Shown: positions 10,344 to 21,862, numbered from the stretch's first letter. The stretch: DNA of 64,000 bases from Rattus norvegicus (GCF_036323735.1 NC_086026.1:53632039-53696038); one strand, 5' to 3'. Numbers and translations are program-made. The notes: generated from the sequence alone by a model not told the origin.

Positions 10344-10419
10344 GGGGTTGGGGATTTAGCTCAGTGGTAGAGCGCTTGCCTAGCAAGCCCTGGGTTCGGT
10401 CCCCAGCTCCGAAAAAAAG
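10344..10419 (+). repeat. ID SINE, short, inside the Mettl9 retrocopy 3'UTR
   Basis: Flanked by AAAGAATTGATTAAA at 10329-10343 and 10420-10434. Lacks a few bases of the GCGCAAGG segment. Confidence 0.95.
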
Positions 10420-11156
10420 AAAGAATTGATTAAAAATACACAAACAGTTGGGTTTTGTTTTTAAAAATACTCCCTTACACACTACAAAAAAAGAATTAGT
10501 ATTTTGGCTTTTTAAATTCCTACATGATACTGAGAATGACAGTCCCCAGAGGTCCCCCTCACATCACTGGATGCACCTCCTCTTCTGGAGGGCAGATTCC
10601 AGGGGTGACTCTGAAGACTTGGGCCTCCACATGTTTACACTGGTCTGAGAACAAAGACAGTGTCGTCCAGAACATAGTAGTCATTGTACATGTCACCTTC
10701 ACACAGGTATGGCAGTCTAGTGAAAGCTTCGATGACAAAGCCAGCTTTCCTGAACACCTCAGGCAGGCTATTCACTTGCTCTTCCCAATTCTGTCCCTTG
10801 ATTTCCAGAATTTCTGATGGTTTCTCCCACTTGCCACCTACGTTTTCCACATAGGAATGAAAGGGCAAAACCAAGGCCAGGATGACCCTGCCTTGGGTGG
10901 GCTCCAAGACACTTCTGATATCTTTTAACAATGCCAGGGGCTGATCACAGCGATCCAGCAGATTTAAGCAGCTGATGACATCATACTGGAACCCTGTATT
11001 CTGCCATTCATTTATTCCAAGCACTCTGTATTTCTTCTTCTGGAGCTGCCAGATCATTGTTTCAGAAAGTTCAGTGGCATAAATTTCTTCAAAATGAGGG
11101 CTCATGATTTTTGTGACTTCTCCATCTCCAGCACCTAAATCAAGAAGTCTATGGGT

Positions 11157-11252
11157 GGGGCTGGGGATTTAGCTCAGTGGTAGAGCGCTTACCTAGGAAG
11201 CGCAAGGCCCTGGGTTCGGTCCCCAGCTCCGGAAAAAAAGAACCAAAAAAAA
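11157..11252 (+). repeat. ID SINE interrupting the Mettl9 retrocopy
   Basis: Flanked by AAGAAGTCTATGGGT at 11142-11156 and 11253-11267, both copies being Mettl9 coding sequence. Confidence 0.96.
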
Positions 11253-11442
11253 AAGAAGTCTATGGGTTTTCCAGTCCGACCCCATGGTAGGCTCTGCTGA
11301 CTTGGACATTTATCCCCTTGTGTTGTCCTCCCTGGTTGCCAGAAGGATGAAGGAACCCCTGGGGGATGGAGGCATATGTTCTCTCCTGCTAATGTAGTGG
11401 CTCTCTACCTCCTCAGCTGTAGGCCCTCTCCCCACCAAACCC

Positions 11443-11470
11443 CCACCCCCACCCCCACCCCCACAACACC
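11443..11470 (+). repeat. C-rich (CCCCCA)n
   Basis: Repeated ccccca units; the minus strand is G-rich. Confidence 0.8.
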
Positions 11471-11687
11471 CCCCACACCCAGCTGGCTCGAGTAAACACT
11501 TCTCTGAAACGAATCTTCCTGACAGAATAACCTACCACACATGTAACCTTTAAAAGCTTATTCTAGAGCCAAGTGTGGCGATTTTTACCTGTAACCCTAG
11601 CACTTGGCCAGTGTAGGCAAGAGGACCAGGAGTTGAAGGTCATTATGAACAGTGTAGGGGTTCAAGATCAGCCTGAGCTACATGAGA

Positions 11688-11689
<2 letters not shown>

Positions 11690-11720
<31 letters not shown>

Positions 11721-11809
11721 GTTCTTTTTTTTTCCGGAGCTGGGGGCAGAACCCAGGGCCTTGCGCTTCCTAGGCAAGCGCTCTACCACTGAGCTAAATC
11801 CCCAACCCC
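11690..11809 (-). repeat. ID SINE
   Basis: Reverse ID with a T-rich tail complement of about 40 bp; GAGACC flanks. Confidence 0.94.
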
Positions 11810-12083
11810 GAGACCACGTCTTGATAAGAGGAAATCCAATCAAATTTCATTGTAATTCCCTAGCTGGGTTAACTTAAAAAAAGGAGGGGAGAAACATTAA
11901 CAAAGATATTGCGATGAGCAATTGTAATGCTGTACTTGACAGTGTGAGATGACTAGACACCTGCGGGTAAGTCAACTCAAACAGGGATGATATTCAAATG
12001 GACAGGAAGAAATGCTTTTCGTTGTATTAACTACCTTATTTTTCTCATCCACATTCCCAATACCGACTTTGAAGAATTTGTTT

Positions 12084-12355
12084 AAAGGCTGAAGAGATGG
12101 CTCAGGGGTTAAGAGCATTTGTTGCTCTTTAAGAGAACCCATGGGGGTTGGGGATTTAGCTCAGTGGTAGAGCGCTTGCCTAGCAAGCACAAGGCCCTGG
12201 GTTCCGTCCCCAGCTCCGGAAAAAAAAAAAAAAAAAAAGAGAACCCATGTTCTGTTGCCCACACCCAAGCCACATGCAGACCACACACTGCCTACAATTT
12301 CAGCTACAACTAGCACCTCGATGAATGTGCATATCTCCACACACGTAATTAAAAA
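12084..12355 (+). repeat. B2/B3-type SINE split by an ID insertion
   Basis: Gctgaagagatggctcagg start. The element resumes after the ID at 12144-12236. Confidence 0.75.
12144..12236 (+). repeat. ID SINE nested in a B2-type SINE
   Basis: AAGAGAACCCATG duplicated at 12131-12143 and 12237-12249. Confidence 0.95.
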
Positions 12356-12379
12356 TGAGATAATAAAATATGTTTATTT

Positions 12380-12476
12380 GGGGTTTGGGATTTAGCTCAG
12401 TGGTAGAGTGTTTGCCTAGCAAGCGCAAGGCCCTGGGTTCCGTCCCCAGCTCCGAAAAAAAAAAAAGGAAAAAAAA
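12380..12476 (+). repeat. ID SINE
   Basis: Variant ggggtttgggatttagctc; short tgtttattt duplication on both sides. Confidence 0.93.
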
Positions 12477-12559
12477 TTGTTTATTTAATTGTAAAATTAG
12501 AACCAGAATATAGTTTTTATTTGCTTTTTTTTGAAGTTTTATTTTATTTACTTTAGTTC

Positions 12560-12690
12560 TTCCAGTCAGGGTTTCTCTTGGCTATCCTGGAACTCACTCT
12601 GTAGACCAGGCTGGTCTCAATTCACAGAGATCTACCTGTCTCTGCCTCTGGAGTGCTGAGATTAAAGGCATACGCCAGCACGGTGGTGCT
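12560..12690 (-). repeat. B1 SINE
   Basis: Antisense B1, cagggtttctcttggctatc to attaaaggcatacgcc. Confidence 0.88.
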
Positions 12691-13038
12691 AATTTTTAAA
12701 CTTTGATTTTTTTTTTTGAATGAATATTTGCGTACCACATCTCTGCAATGCTGTTAGAGGTCAAATTCCCGAGGATGGAGTTCCAGAGGTTTGTGAGCTG
12801 CTTCCTGGATGCTGGGACTAGAGCCCAGGTTCTCTAGAAAAATCAGCCACTGTTCTTAACTGCTGAGCTGTCTCTCCAGATCAGCTTTCACTTTTTACAT
12901 AACACTGTGAATGTGTGTAACTGATGTCTATAAGAGCGTGGGCATGTGCACCATGGCACCCGTGTGCAGGTCGGAGGACAATCAGGGGTACATAGGAAGA
13001 TGGTATCTTAAAAATGAGACAACAATGAAAACTGTCTT

Positions 13039-13140
13039 TTTTTTTTTTTTTTTTTTTTTTCCCCTTCGGAGCTGGGGACCGAACCCAGGGCCTTGCACTT
13101 CCTAGGTAAGCGCTCTACCACTGAGCTAAATCCTCAGCCC
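13039..13140 (-). repeat. ID SINE with 15-bp target-site duplication
   Basis: AATGAAAACTGTCTT at 13024-13038 and 13141-13155. Confidence 0.96.
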
Positions 13141-13289
13141 AATGAAAACTGTCTTGTACCATACACCTATAATCCTAGACTTCGAGGCTTGGCAAGGTGA
13201 TCAGGAGTTCAAGGTCATCCTCAGATACTTACTAAGTTCGAGGCCAGTCGGGGACACATGATACCCTGTTCTCAGAAAGTTGGTCATGT

Positions 13290-13480
13290 GAATTGCTGAG
13301 ATGACTCAGTAGATAAAGAAGCTTACTGCCAAACCTGAAGGCCTGAGTGTAGTCCCTGAAAACATACTGTGGAAGGACAGTGTCCACCCCTAGGATTGTC
13401 CTCTAGCACACTGTGGTATGTGTGTACACTCACGTGCACTTGCTCACGCTCTCACACACTTTAACTAAACAAATGCTTAT
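13290..13480 (+). repeat. B2/B3-like SINE
   Basis: Gctgagatgactcagtaga start; diverged. Confidence 0.5.
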
Positions 13481-13513
13481 GTATAATTTATACAATATAA
13501 ATATATAATATAT

Positions 13514-13514
<1 letters not shown>

Positions 13515-13552
<38 letters not shown>
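13515..13552 (+). repeat. (AT)n microsatellite
   Basis: About 19 AT units. Confidence 0.95.
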
Positions 13553-13554
<2 letters not shown>

Positions 13555-13559
13555 AACTA

Positions 13560-14480
13560 AGCACCCATGTACAGACAAGGCAGCAGCAAGAAGGAATGGA
13601 GAAGATACCCGCCCCATAAGCTGCTGGGCTGCATTAAATCCAGAAGCACACCTAGAATGGCGTCTGATCAGATTAGGCGTCCCTCTCGTTACTGCACCAG
13701 ACGATGCCCTTTCCGTGATCTTATTTCGTTCTCAAATCAAATCTCTGCTTTATTTCATTATCCCCCTTTTACATATGGAGGAAACAGGCCTAGAGATGTT
13801 AAGAAAACTTGTGCCAAAAGCATGGCTCTATTCAGGACAGGTTATTCACTCAGACCGGCAAGGGGGGGGGGTGTCAAAGACAAAAATAAAAAGTTGCTAA
13901 GCAACACATATGTCCCAGTTATCAGTAGGAGTCATCCGGGACTAGAAGCAGATCCAGGCCACAATTAGTCCATCAGCGTCCCGGAAGAAGCAGAAGTCAC
14001 AGAGAACAGAAAGACAGTCTTTAGCTCCCACTAAGAACCAGGTTCTATACTAGGCACACTACTGCATCCTTTCCCAGTCTAAGAAAAGGCTTCATTTTCC
14101 TGATCAGAATACGAAAGCCTTATCTGAGACAGGCTCAGAACAAGGAGGTAAGAGTTACTTCAGGGCAGACAACCAGCAAGGTGGGCAAGGAAAGATGGAG
14201 ACCACTGTAGTGCAAACAAGAGAGCCCCGTCATGGACCCATGCTCAGGAGGCAGTCACACCCATGGGAGTCTCTGGAGAGGAATCACAGGCAAGGGCTTC
14301 TGAGGACCCAGTCGTGGGTGCGGAAATGTCAAACAGGACAGGCAGATCAGTCCAGGGGGAGATAGGGCTTTTGAATGCACGCTGGGTATCTGGGGACCTG
14401 ATAAGCCTTAAACTCCACAACATTCCTTTTATTATTATTTATCTGCTCATTTCTAGACAACATCTTATATCTTAGCAAGC
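13560..14480. other. Mostly unique intergenic sequence with MIR remnants
   Basis: No gene recognised. MIR-like cores lie at about 13760-13830 (ggaaacaggcctagagatg) and 14030-14180 (aagaaccaggttctatactagg). A G10 run lies near 13862. Confidence 0.5.
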
Positions 14481-14789
14481 CTGCAACTCACTACCCAGCT
14501 GGTGAGCTCGAACCTTCTGATCCTCCTGCCTCCACCTCAGAAAGCTGAGATTACAGGTATAGCCCACCAGTTCTGCGTGGTGCTGCAAATCAAGCTCAGG
14601 ACTTTGTGTGCAGCTCACCAGCAGAGCCACATCCGGACCCCAGAGCTCCCCCTTTTTTGAGATCAGAATCTCACTCTGGCTACAACCAGAACTTTTAGCA
14701 ATCTGCCCCACTTAGCCTCCAAGTACCAGAATTGCAGGCATGAGACACTACACCTGGCCTGGTATCTTTTAAAAACCATCTACTGGCGG

Positions 14790-15097
14790 CATTGGAGAAA
14801 CGGCTCAGTTGTTAAGAGCACTTACGGGGCTGGGGATTTAGCTCAGTGGTAGAGCGCTTACCTAGGAAGCGCAAGGCCCTGGGTTCGGTCCCCAGCTCCG
14901 GAAAAAAAAAAAAAAAAAAAAAAGAACCAAAAAAAAAAAAAAAAAAGAGCACTTACTGCTCTTCTAGAAGACCAGAATTTGATTCCCAGCACTCACCCAC
15001 CTTGGCTGGCTCACCACTTCCCCATAATTTTAGCTCCAGGGAATTTAACACCTCTGGCCTCAGTTAGGCACTTGCACTCAGGTGCACATGTGCATGT

Positions 15098-15100
<3 letters not shown>
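14790..15100 (+). repeat. B2-type SINE split by an ID insertion
   Basis: Ggagaaacggctcagttg start, interrupted at 14826-14944, then resumes with gagcacttactgctcttc. Confidence 0.8.
14826..14944 (+). repeat. ID SINE nested in a B2-type SINE
   Basis: AAGAGCACTTAC duplicated at 14814-14825 and 14945-14956; long A-tail broken by GAACC. Confidence 0.95.

Positions 15101-15147
<47 letters not shown>
15101..15147 (+). repeat. (CA)n microsatellite
   Basis: About 23 CA units. Confidence 0.95.
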
Positions 15148-15150
<3 letters not shown>

Positions 15151-15159
15151 AACATTTCT

Positions 15160-15295
15160 CCAAGTGGTGGTGCACAACTTTAATCCCAGCACTCAGGAGG
15201 CAGAGGAAGGTGAATCTCTGTGAGTTTGAGGCCAGCTTGGTCTACAGAGTGAGTTCCAGGACAAACAGGGTTACATGAAGAAACTCTCAAAAAAA
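15160..15295 (+). repeat. B1 SINE
   Basis: Ggtggtgcacaactttaatc, then ccagcttggtctacagagtg. Confidence 0.9.
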
Positions 15296-15577
15296 ACCAG
15301 ACAAGGCAGTTCTTTATTGTTTCTGTGTACACATGCCACAGCACATGGGCAAAACTCAGGGCTCAGAGAGTTGCCTCATGTTCCTTTGTGGGACCAGAGC
15401 CTGAGGTGGCCAGGACAGCCACAGCCCTGCTGAGCCTTGTAGCTTCCTGGACTGCTACACTGCAGGTGTCTTTCCTTCTCTAGATGTTCAAGAGCAAAGG
15501 AGCCTCAGGTGACAAATTCTCACTCCCTCCCCATCAGCTCACTGTCTCATATTTTGTTAATCAGAATGAGCCCATTT

Positions 15578-15760
15578 TTTAAAAAAGATTTATTTATTTA
15601 TTATATGTAAGTACACTGTAGCTGTCTTCAGACACACCAGAAGAGGGCATCAGATCCCATTACAGATGGTTGTGAGCCACCATGTAGTTGCTGGGACTTG
15701 AACTCAGGACCTCTAGAAGAGCAGACAGTGCTCTTGACCTCTGAGCCATCTCTCCAGCCT
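15578..15760 (-). repeat. B2 SINE
   Basis: Antisense full-length B2, flanked by imperfect gaatgarcccattttg repeats. Confidence 0.92.
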
Positions 15761-16049
15761 GAATGAACCCATTTTGATTTGGAATTCAAAAACATTTGAC
15801 CAAATGTCAGCAACAGGTAAGACTTGAACCTGTCGGTTTCTTTGCTCCCATCTCTTGAAGACCCTGTAATACTAGGTCTGTCCTTATCTCCAGCTGCAGC
15901 CTCAGTACCGTTCCTCCTGTATCTTCCCATAGCCGCACCTATGAGGATTCCCCTCTTAAGGGCTTACAATGCTAAAATGTTCTTGGGGGTTTCAAAGCCA
16001 ACAAGCCCCCAAAACTGTGTTGTGTTCCATCTGCACCCCTTACTACCTG

Positions 16050-16129
16050 TGATGAGTACCTTGGTTGTCAACTTGACTACATCTGCCATTAACTAAAACC
16101 CAGTGAGTGGCTGAATTCACCTGTGAGGA

Positions 16130-16130
<1 letters not shown>
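16050..16130 (+). repeat. 5' LTR fragment of the ERVL element
   Basis: Ttggttgtcaacttgactac matches the start of the 3' LTR at 22826. The rest is lost at a (TC)n tract and a B1. Confidence 0.6.

Positions 16131-16179
<49 letters not shown>
16131..16179 (+). repeat. (TC)n microsatellite
   Basis: About 24 TC units. Confidence 0.95.
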
Positions 16180-16185
<6 letters not shown>

Positions 16186-16200
16186 CTTAATTTCTTTTTG

Positions 16201-16358
16201 GTGTTTCAAGATAGGGTTTCCCTGTGTAGCCCTGGCTGTCCTGGAATTGGAACTTGCTTTGTAGACCAGGCTGGCCTGGAACTCACAGAAGGCCACCTGC
16301 CTCTGCCTCCTGAGTGTTGGGATGCTGGCATTAAAGGCCTGTACCACCACTGCCAGGC
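16201..16358 (-). repeat. B1 SINE
   Basis: Antisense B1, caagatagggtttccctgtg to tggcattaaaggcctgtacc. Confidence 0.9.
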
Positions 16359-17375
16359 TTATTTTACAAATTTAAGGAGACAATTATGGTTAGGTTTCAA
16401 ACCCAGGACAAATGGCTGAAGTGCCTACTTTACATATCAAAGCAGACCTGTCCCACTGGTTCTCCCAGTATCTCTCAGTCCCTACAGTCACCAAAAATGG
16501 CCAGCATCCTCCACCCCCTACCCTGAACTCTCTAGTCCCAGAGCTGGGCTGCCCTTCCTCCAGCAGCTCTTCCCTATAGAATCTGGCCCTTTTGACTGCG
16601 TCAGTCTTTTATATCTCCCTCTCCCTCTGTTCTCTTGGTCTCCTAGTCTCCTGGCTCTCCCCTCCCATGTCTGACATGGCTCAGCTCAGGGTCATGCTCA
16701 CTCTAGACTCCCACCTCTCTCTGCCTCTGCTCTCCTTCCTATGGACAATAACCTTTCTCCTCCTCTAAACCTAGGAGCAGTCATGTCCCCTTTTTATTTC
16801 CTTTTTTTTCATTCAATTTATCCTGCGTCACTCATTGTGTGAAGCAACAGATTTGGTGACTCTGTGTGGGAAAAATAAGGAAAATGATGATGCTCCTAAC
16901 ATCTATAGGTAAATTGACAAAGGAAAATGGTATGTTTTGTAATAAAATTAACCAGCTTCTACCATCTCAGAATCCAGCGAAGGACAACAGTGAACTCCAT
17001 GATAAAACTGACCCATTCCAGATGTGCATAAACAGTCTAAAGTTTTCTAGTTCTGTCCTGGAAAAGAGTCTTCTCTCCGGGAGCCACAGAGTTCAAGTTG
17101 TGGAAAATCAAATGAAGCCCTCTTTATAAGATTGACTGAATTACCAAGAAAAGTCAAATCCCAGACTGACTCGGAGGCTGGCTGTGGTTAAAGTAAGTTC
17201 ATTAACTGATAAAGAATGAAATCCTGTAACTCGGGATGGAGCTCTGTGAGAGGGCCCTATTGAAGCTGAGAACTTTGAATCCTCAGATTCTCAAGGGTTT
17301 ATCTCATGTGAGAAAGTAGTCTCTCTACCCTTAGCAAACAGGTACTTCTAGCCCCACCTGAAATACTGCTTTTCT

Positions 17376-17487
17376 TTTTTCTTTTTTTTTTTTTGTTCTT
17401 TTTTTTTTTTTTCAGAGCTGGGGACCGAACCCAGGGCCTTGCGCTTCCTAGGTAAGCGCTCTACCACTGAGCTAAATCCCCAGCCCC
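17376..17487 (-). repeat. ID SINE with target-site duplication
   Basis: GAAATACTGCTTTTCT at 17360-17375 and 17488-17503. Confidence 0.96.
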
Positions 17488-17719
17488 GAAATACTGCTTT
17501 TCTACCCTTGACTGAAGAAATTATTCCTTCGCTGTCTGCTAAATCATCATTGACTTTATCTGAAAGAGATGCCAAGCAAGACAATACTGGTGTCCTTCAG
17601 GGTCCATCAACAGTTTTTCTAGACCCGTAACCAGGCTTAAGGCTAAGCAGACTCCTAGAAGAGAAGATAGAAAGTGTGCTCCAAGAAGAGGTCCGATATA
17701 CTACTAAAGAGCTTAACAG

Positions 17720-17911
17720 GGGACTGGAGAGATGGCTCAGTGGTTAAGAGCACTGACTGCTCTTCCAGAGGTCCTGAGTTCAAAACCCAGCAACCACATG
17801 GTGGCTCACGACCATCTGTAATAAGATCTGATGCCCTCTTCTGGTGTGTCTGAAGACAGCTACAGTGTACTCACATATATAAAATAAATAAATAAATCTT
17901 AAAAAAAAAAA
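17720..17911 (+). repeat. B2 SINE
   Basis: Full-length B2 ending in aaataaatctt and A-tail; an ID follows in its tail. Confidence 0.92.
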
Positions 17912-17916
17912 GAGCT

Positions 17917-18020
17917 GGGGCTGGGGATTTAGCTCAGTGGTAGAGCGCTTACCTAGGAAGCGCAAGGCCCTGGGTTCGGTCCCCAGCTCCGAAAAAAAGA
18001 ACCAAAAAGAAAAAGAAAAA
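17917..18020 (+). repeat. ID SINE in the tail of a B2
   Basis: AAAAAGAGCT-type flanks on both sides. Confidence 0.94.
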
Positions 18021-18430
18021 AAAAAGAGCTTAACAAGTTTACTAATTCATTCAAGCAGAAGTCTAGGAAATATGTATGGGAATGGCTTTTAAGGGTGTGG
18101 GTTAACGGTGGAAGGAACATAAAACTGGGCCAGGCTGAGTTTATTGATATGGGGCTACTGGGTGAAGAATCTAGGTTTAATATGGAAGCTGGCACAGTTG
18201 AAAAAAGTTCTCAAAAGTTTGTTTGGAAGGTTGACTGAAGCATTTGTAAAAAGACCGCCTACTGAGAAGGAGTCGGAGATCCCTGATATCCCTTGGCTTA
18301 GTGTTGGTAAGGTGATCTCAAGGCTCAGGGAACTTACAATGAGAGGGTACACTGTGTAAAACCTAATAGTCCACAATGATAATGCCCAGAAGACATGCCC
18401 TTCACTAATCTTATATGAAGCAAAATGGTG

Positions 18431-18735
18431 TGTGATGGTTTGTATATGCTGGGCCCAGGGAGTGGCACTATAAGAAGGTGTAGCCCTGTTGGAGTAGGTG
18501 TGTCACTGGGCTCTAAGACCCCCATCCTAGCTGCCTGGAAGTCAGTCTTCTCCTAGCAGCCTTCGGATAAAGACGTAGAACTCTCAGCTCCTCCTGTGCC
18601 ATGCCTGCCTGGATGCTACCATGCTCTCACCTTGACGATAATGGATTGAACCTCTGAACCTGTAAGCCAGCCTCAATTAAATGCTGTCCCTACAAGGCTT
18701 GCCTTGGTCATGGTGTCTGTTCACAGACATGACGG
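18431..18735 (+). repeat. Solo LTR-like repeat inserted in the ERVL
   Basis: Begins TGTGATGGTTTGTATATGC and ends in aattaaatgctgtcc then ggtgtctgttcacag: a common rodent interspersed repeat, probably LTR-derived; name not certain. Confidence 0.55.
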
Positions 18736-19011
18736 AGTGCCAGCACATTTGAAGAACTTTGTTGTTGCTTTTTTTTTTTTTTTTTGTGCCAGACTTTAGT
18801 GTTGGAGATGAGACACTAGTGCTCAGCTGGATGAATTATGCAAAGGGTTTAATTGGGCCTGGAGATGTCAGGGGCCAGGTGACAACACTGAATTGCCAAA
18901 GGCAATATGACCATAGTTCTTGTAATAGACATAGACAAAGTAATGTCCATAGAGGCCTAACCCGTAGTGATCAGCACAGGCAAAGTTATTTCTATTTCCT
19001 TAATTTTTAAA

Positions 19012-19126
19012 CACAGGGTTTCTCTGGGTAGCATTGGCTGTCCTGGAACTTGATCTATAGACTAGACTGGCCTCAAACTCTCAGAGACCCATCTGCCTCT
19101 GCCTCCTGAGTGCCACCACTGCCTGG
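19012..19126 (-). repeat. B1 SINE
   Basis: Antisense B1, acagggtttctctgggtagc. Confidence 0.85.
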
Positions 19127-19429
19127 CTTCAAGCAAAGTGATATTTATGGTAGCATGATCTCTGTGATCCTTTGATGTTGTCTAATCAATCATGGTATTT
19201 CCAGGCATGAAATAGATAAGTCTATTTTTTTTATTGTCTATAAGTAGAAAAATTCTCAAATAAATGAAAGAAAGATTACACCGGGTAGCAACGACAGGGA
19301 ATCTCAGCCCATGAACCAGTTTCTAGACTTGAGTCAGTTTGCAGACCCAGAATGAAGAGATAGCCAGGTTCCTCTCAGGAAGGGGAACCTTGATAAAATA
19401 CTAAAGTTTTAATGTTATCACTTCTTTGG

Positions 19430-19850
19430 TCCTTTTCCACAGGGACCTACACCCTTTTACAAGGATAATTTTACACTGGAGGCAAGAAAATAATCAGATT
19501 TTTTGGGATCCACTGGGTACTGGATCTGAATTAATGTTGATACCCAGAAGTATTGTGGCCCTTCTGTTAAAGCAGGGTCTTATGGAAGTCAGGTGATTAA
19601 TGAAGAATTGGCTGATGTTTGACTCACTGTAGGCCCGGTAGGTCTCCAAACTCATTTTATGGTTATTTCCCCAATCCTAGAATGTATAATTGGGATGGAT
19701 GTGCTTAGAAGTTGGCAGAATTCTCACATTGGTCGCCTGACCTGTGGAGCGAGGGCTATTATGGTTGGGAAGGCTAACTGGAAGCCTTTAGAGTTGCCTC
19801 TGCCAAAGGAAATAGTGACTCATTTCTGGGGAAATTGCAGAAATTAGTGC
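19430..19850 (+). pseudogene. ERVL protease-like remnant
   Basis: The open stretch 19659-19847 carries GMDVL, resembling the C-terminal retropepsin motif, followed by a basic linker toward RT. The catalytic triad was not located; stops occur upstream. Confidence 0.5.
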
Positions 19851-20098
19851 CACCATCAAGGACTTGAAAGATACAAGGTGGTGGTTCCCACCACATCTCC
19901 TTTTAACTCTCCTATCTGGCCAGTGCAGAAGACAGAATGGTTGTGGAGAATGACAGTTGACTGCTGATAATTCAATCAAGTAGTAACTCAGATTGCAGCT
20001 GCTGTACCAGCCGTGGTGCTTTTACTTGAGCAGATGAACACCTCTCCTGGTACTTGCTATGCAGCTATTGGTCCAGGAAATGCCCTTTTCTTTCTTTC

Positions 20099-20296
20099 TT
20101 TTTTTTTTTTTTTAAAGATTTATTTTTATTTATTACATATCTAAGTACACCGTAGCTGTCTTCAGATACACCAGAAGAGGGCATCAGATCTCTTTACAGA
20201 TGGTTGTGAGCCACCATGTGGTTGCTGGGAATTGAACTCATGACCTCTGGAAGAGCAGTTGGGTGCTCTTAACCACTGAGCCATCTCTCCAGCCCG
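20099..20296 (-). repeat. B2 SINE inside the RT remnant
   Basis: GAAATGCCCTTTTCTT duplicated on both sides (about 20077 and 20297). Confidence 0.93.
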
Positions 20297-20502
20297 AAAT
20301 GCCCTTTTCTTGATACCAGGCCATAAGAACCACTATAATCCACCTGCTTTCAGTTGGCAAGGCCAGCAGTATACCTTTGCAGTTTTACCTCAAGGACGTA
20401 TTAACTCTCCAGCCCTGTGTCATAACCTAGTCCAAAGGGAACTTGATTGTCCGTTTCTTCCACAAAATATCACATTGATTCACTCTAAGAGAACATGATG
20501 CT

Positions 20503-20608
20503 GGGGTTGGGGATTTGGCTCAGTGGTAGAGCGCTTGCCTAGCAAGCACAAAGCCCTGGGTTTGGTCCCCAGCTCCAAAAAAAAAGAATAGGAAAAAAAA
20601 AAAAAAAA
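20503..20608 (+). repeat. ID SINE inside the RT remnant
   Basis: AGAGAACATGATGCT duplicated before and after. Confidence 0.95.
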
Positions 20609-21376
20609 AGAGAGAACATGATGCTGACTGGACCAAGTGAGCAGGAGGTAGCAACCACTCTGTTGGTAATTTATGTGCATCAGAGGATGGGAAATTAAAC
20701 CAACCAAATTTCAAGGGCCTTTTACCTCAGTGAAATTCTTAGGAGCCCAGTGGTGTGGAACATGCAGATATATTACGTCTGAGATGAGTAATATACTTCT
20801 AAGTTATAGCACCTTTGCACCCCTCACACCACCAAGAAAGAAACACAGTGTTTAGTGGCCTGGGTGTTCTCCTTTGGCCCATATAGCAAATGACTCAGAA
20901 ATCTGCCAGCTTTGAAGAGGCCCGGAACAGGCGGAGGCTCTTCAACAATTTCAGGCTGCTATGCCAGTTGCTCTACCACTTAGACCGTAACGACAGACCC
21001 AATAGTATGTCAGCGGCAGATAGGGGTGCTGTTTGTGGCTACATTCGCAGGTCTCTATACATGAATCAGAGAAGAGACCTTTGAGATTTTGGAGCAAGGT
21101 TCTGCCATCATCTGCAGACAATTATTCACCTTTGGAGAGACAACTCTTGGCCTGCTATTGGGCCTTAGTGGAAGCTGAATGTTTGACAGTGGGTTATCAA
21201 GTTACTATGTGGTCTGAGCTTGTCCATCATGAGACGAGTGTTATCTGACCCATCAAGTCATAAAGCAGGGTTTGCACAGCAGTAATCTATTATCAAATGG
21301 AAGTGATATATATGTGATTGGGTCCAAGCAGGTCCTGAAGGCACAAGCAAGGTACATAAAGAAGCTGCCTGAATGA

Positions 21377-21650
21377 ATGCCTATGGTTTCTACTCATGTC
21401 ACAATGCCATCTGCTGCCAAGGATGTAGCTATAGCCTGGTGGGTGGGGTGGGTCCTACATCAGGTGACTGGGGAAGAGAAGGCTAGGAGCTGGTTTACTG
21501 ATGGCTCTGCACGTTATGCAGACACAGCCAAGAAGTGGACAGCTGTGGCATTACAGCCCCTTTCTGGAACAATCCTGAAAAGTACTGGTGAAGGGAAATC
21601 TTCACAGTGGGTAGTATATATGGTCATACATTTTATTTGGAAGGATCTAG
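21377..21650 (+). pseudogene. ERVL RNase H remnant
   Basis: WFTDGSA, the first catalytic Asp motif of retroviral RNase H, lies near 21493-21513. The domain is cut by a B2 from 21657. Confidence 0.7.
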
Positions 21651-21656
21651 TACGTA

Positions 21657-21803
21657 CACTGTCGCTGTCTTCAGACACACCAGAAGAGGGCATCGGATCC
21701 CATTACAGATGGCTGTGAGCCACCATGTGGTTGCTGGGAACTGAACTCAGGACCTCTGGAAGAGCAGTCAGTGCTCTTAACCACTGAGCCATCTCTCCAG
21801 CCC
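21657..21803 (-). repeat. B2 SINE, 3'-truncated
   Basis: Antisense B2 from gctgtcttcagacacacc to gccatctctccagccc. Confidence 0.9.
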
Positions 21804-21862
21804 TCAACTAGATTTTTTGCTTCCTGTTCCTGTTCTGCTGGTCTAGAATTTTTGGTTCCAGA

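Larger units (their letters stand above)
10036..11300 (-). pseudogene. Mettl9 processed retrocopy, 5'-truncated
   Basis: Intronless copy of Mettl9, a SAM-dependent methyltransferase that makes 1-methylhistidine. A frame of 156 codons runs from Met (11105) to a stop (10635) and is almost identical to the C-terminal half of METTL9. Directly upstream, the SAM-binding motif DLGAGDG is intact (11141-11122). An ID SINE (11157-11252, opposite strand, 15-bp duplication) interrupts the copy just before that motif, and about 30 bp beyond it the similarity ends, so the N-terminal half is missing. The 3'UTR continues to about 10040, where AATAAA is followed within about 20 nt by an A7 tail (T7 on plus). 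A second ID sits in the 3'UTR (10344-10419). Intronless structure, tail and truncation mark an L1-mediated retrocopy. With no promoter or N-terminus I judge it a pseudogene, though the remaining frame is undamaged. Confidence 0.88.
16850..18430 (+). pseudogene. ERVL gag/leader-like remnant
   Basis: Low-GC sequence in provirus position with only short open frames (16866-17129 and 18144-18359). No clear gag motif. Assigned by position between the LTR fragment and pol, so low confidence. Confidence 0.4.
19850..21250 (+). pseudogene. ERVL reverse transcriptase remnant
   Basis: Contains the RT signature LPQG after a Trp-Gln-Gly-Gln segment (20360-20400) and the following N-S-P-A-L-C-H motif typical of ERVL RTs. 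The reading frame is cut by a B2 at 20099-20296, an ID at 20503-20608 and several stops. A conserved connection segment (LLACYWALVEAE, about 21147-21182) follows. No intact catalytic box was seen. Confidence 0.72.

Noticed and set aside
16866..17129. 87-codon open frame as a host gene
   Set aside because: Lies between ERVL LTR remnant and pol, with no splice sites or family match; treated as proviral debris.
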